Shown: one piece after another, positions 5,447 through 6,177 of the stretch
Layout: each line of letters begins with the position of its first letter
Numbering within the stretch: position 1 is the first letter of the stretch
NCBI GenBank assembly: GCA_041181065.1
Contig: JBEGQI010000294.1
Span: forward strand, 1 to 6,177
DNA length: 6,177 nt
Origin: DSYF01 sp041181065
GTDB taxonomy: Bacteria > Verrucomicrobiota > Verrucomicrobiia > Limisphaerales > DSYF01
Reading direction: 5' to 3'
Made by a program: the position numbers and the translations under genes
Notes under the pieces: model-generated
Database searches by the model: none
Seen by the model: only the letters and a program-made list of their open reading frames with translations
What the model was told of the DNA's origin: nothing

Positions 5447-6177
5447 ATGAACGAATCACTCTGGCTCTGGGTCGGTTTCAACGTGTTCATCCTCGCGATG
5501 CTCGCGCTGGATCTGGGCGTGTTCCATCGCAAGTCGCACATCGTGTCGTTGAAGGAGTCGCTCACGTGGACGGGCGTGTGGGTGGTGCTCGCGCTCTTGT
5601 TCAACGTGGGGGTGTGGCATTACGCCGGCTCGACCAAGGCGCTGGAGTTTTTCACCGGTTACGTCATCGAGAAATCGTTGAGCGTGGACAACGTATTCGT
5701 GTTCGCGCTGTTGTTCTCGTATTTCGCTGTGCCGCCGACCTATCAACACAAGGTGCTGTTCTGGGGCATCCTCGGCGCGCTGATCATGCGGGCCATCATG
5801 ATCGCGGCCGGCGCAGCGCTCATCACGAAGTTCGCGTGGATCATCTACGTGTTCGGCGGCTTCCTCATCCTCACAGGCATCAAGATGATCGTGAAGCGCG
5901 AGGAGGAGATTCATCCGGAGCGTAATCCGGTGGTGCGCTGGTTCAAGAAGCTCATGCCCGTGACGCCGGAGTATCGCGGCGACAAGTTCTTCGTGCGCGA
6001 GAACGGCCTCCGCATGGCGACACCGCTGTTCGTGGTGCTGCTGCTGGTCGAGTTTTCCGACCTCATCTTCGCGGTGGACTCGATCCCGGCGATCTTTGCG
6101 GTGACGACGGATCCGTTCATCGTCTATACGTCGAACGTGTTCGCCATCCTCGGCCTGCGATCCCTCTATTTCGCCCT
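5447..6177 (+). CDS. TerC/Alx-family integral membrane protein (3' end cut by window)
   Basis: The open frame runs from ATG 5447 to the window edge, giving 243 residues with no stop. It is a TerC-family membrane protein; relatives include Alx and TerC, linked to manganese export and tellurite resistance. Visible hallmarks are the N-terminal segment FNVFILAMLALDLGVFHR, EKSLSVDNVFVFALLFSYF (75-93, with Asp81), and VEFSDLIFAVDSIPAIFAVTTD (from 201, with E202, D205 and D211), then TSNVFAILGLRSLYF. These acidic residues lie in membrane segments and are the likely metal path. About seven hydrophobic segments are seen, with a charged loop at 149-187 (KREEEIHPERNP). The family is usually about 300-340 aa, so roughly a quarter is missing. 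The start matches the family N-terminus; no strong Shine-Dalgarno is present. The full yybP-ykoY manganese riboswitch does not fit in the 69-base gap. Metal specificity is inferred. Confidence 0.95.
   Translation, partial: MNESLWLWVGFNVFILAMLALDLGVFHRKSHIVSLKESLTWTGVWVVLALLFNVGVWHYAGSTKALEFFTGYVIEKSLSVDNVFVFALLFSYFAVPPTYQHKVLFWGILGALIMRAIMIAAGAALITKFAWIIYVFGGFLILTGIKMIVKREEEIHPERNPVVRWFKKLMPVTPEYRGDKFFVRENGLRMATPLFVVLLLVEFSDLIFAVDSIPAIFAVTTDPFIVYTSNVFAILGLRSLYFA

Overview
The window reads as ordinary chromosomal DNA from a GC-rich, Gram-negative-type bacterium. Three things point to a Verrucomicrobiota-like lineage (Limisphaerales/Pedosphaera type), though this is inference only. Starts mostly lack a clear Shine-Dalgarno sequence. 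Gaps carry short dispersed repeats built on CACGAAATA and CGCAGAGACGC words. Some gaps also hold a GTAGCGGC palindrome. No rRNA, tRNA, phage integrase, transposase or CRISPR array is visible.

Left part (1-2649, all + strand): the end of purE (purine biosynthesis; its start lies just outside the window) is followed by a tight three-gene inorganic-carbon cluster. The first gene encodes a beta-type carbonic anhydrase with a lipoprotein signal peptide, so it should sit outside the cytoplasm. Six bases later comes an SbtA-type sodium/bicarbonate symporter, and twelve bases after that a small PII-like SbtB protein. The simplest model is that the anhydrase interconverts CO2 and bicarbonate in the envelope, SbtA imports the bicarbonate, and SbtB gates SbtA in response to a cytoplasmic nucleotide. 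This resembles the cyanobacterial SbtA/SbtB module plus a dedicated envelope anhydrase.

Middle (2650-4159): a 76-base convergent gap holds three 9-base repeats and a long hairpin. A minus-strand gene then encodes a DUF1016/YhcG-type PD-(D/E)xK nuclease. Its interdomain linker is encoded by a cluster of AATTG-bounded palindromes. The 291-base gap upstream of it carries further dispersed repeats.

Right part (4160-6177, + strand): a site-2-type intramembrane metalloprotease with a C-terminal CBS pair is followed by a TerC/Alx-family membrane protein that runs off the window. An exact 15-base word, followed by a similar GC-rich arm that can form the same small hairpin, lies upstream of both genes. 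It is a possible shared regulatory or RNA element.

The most interesting items are the lipoprotein anhydrase-SbtA-SbtB cluster, the duplicated leader element before the protease and TerC genes, and the palindrome cluster inside the nuclease gene.
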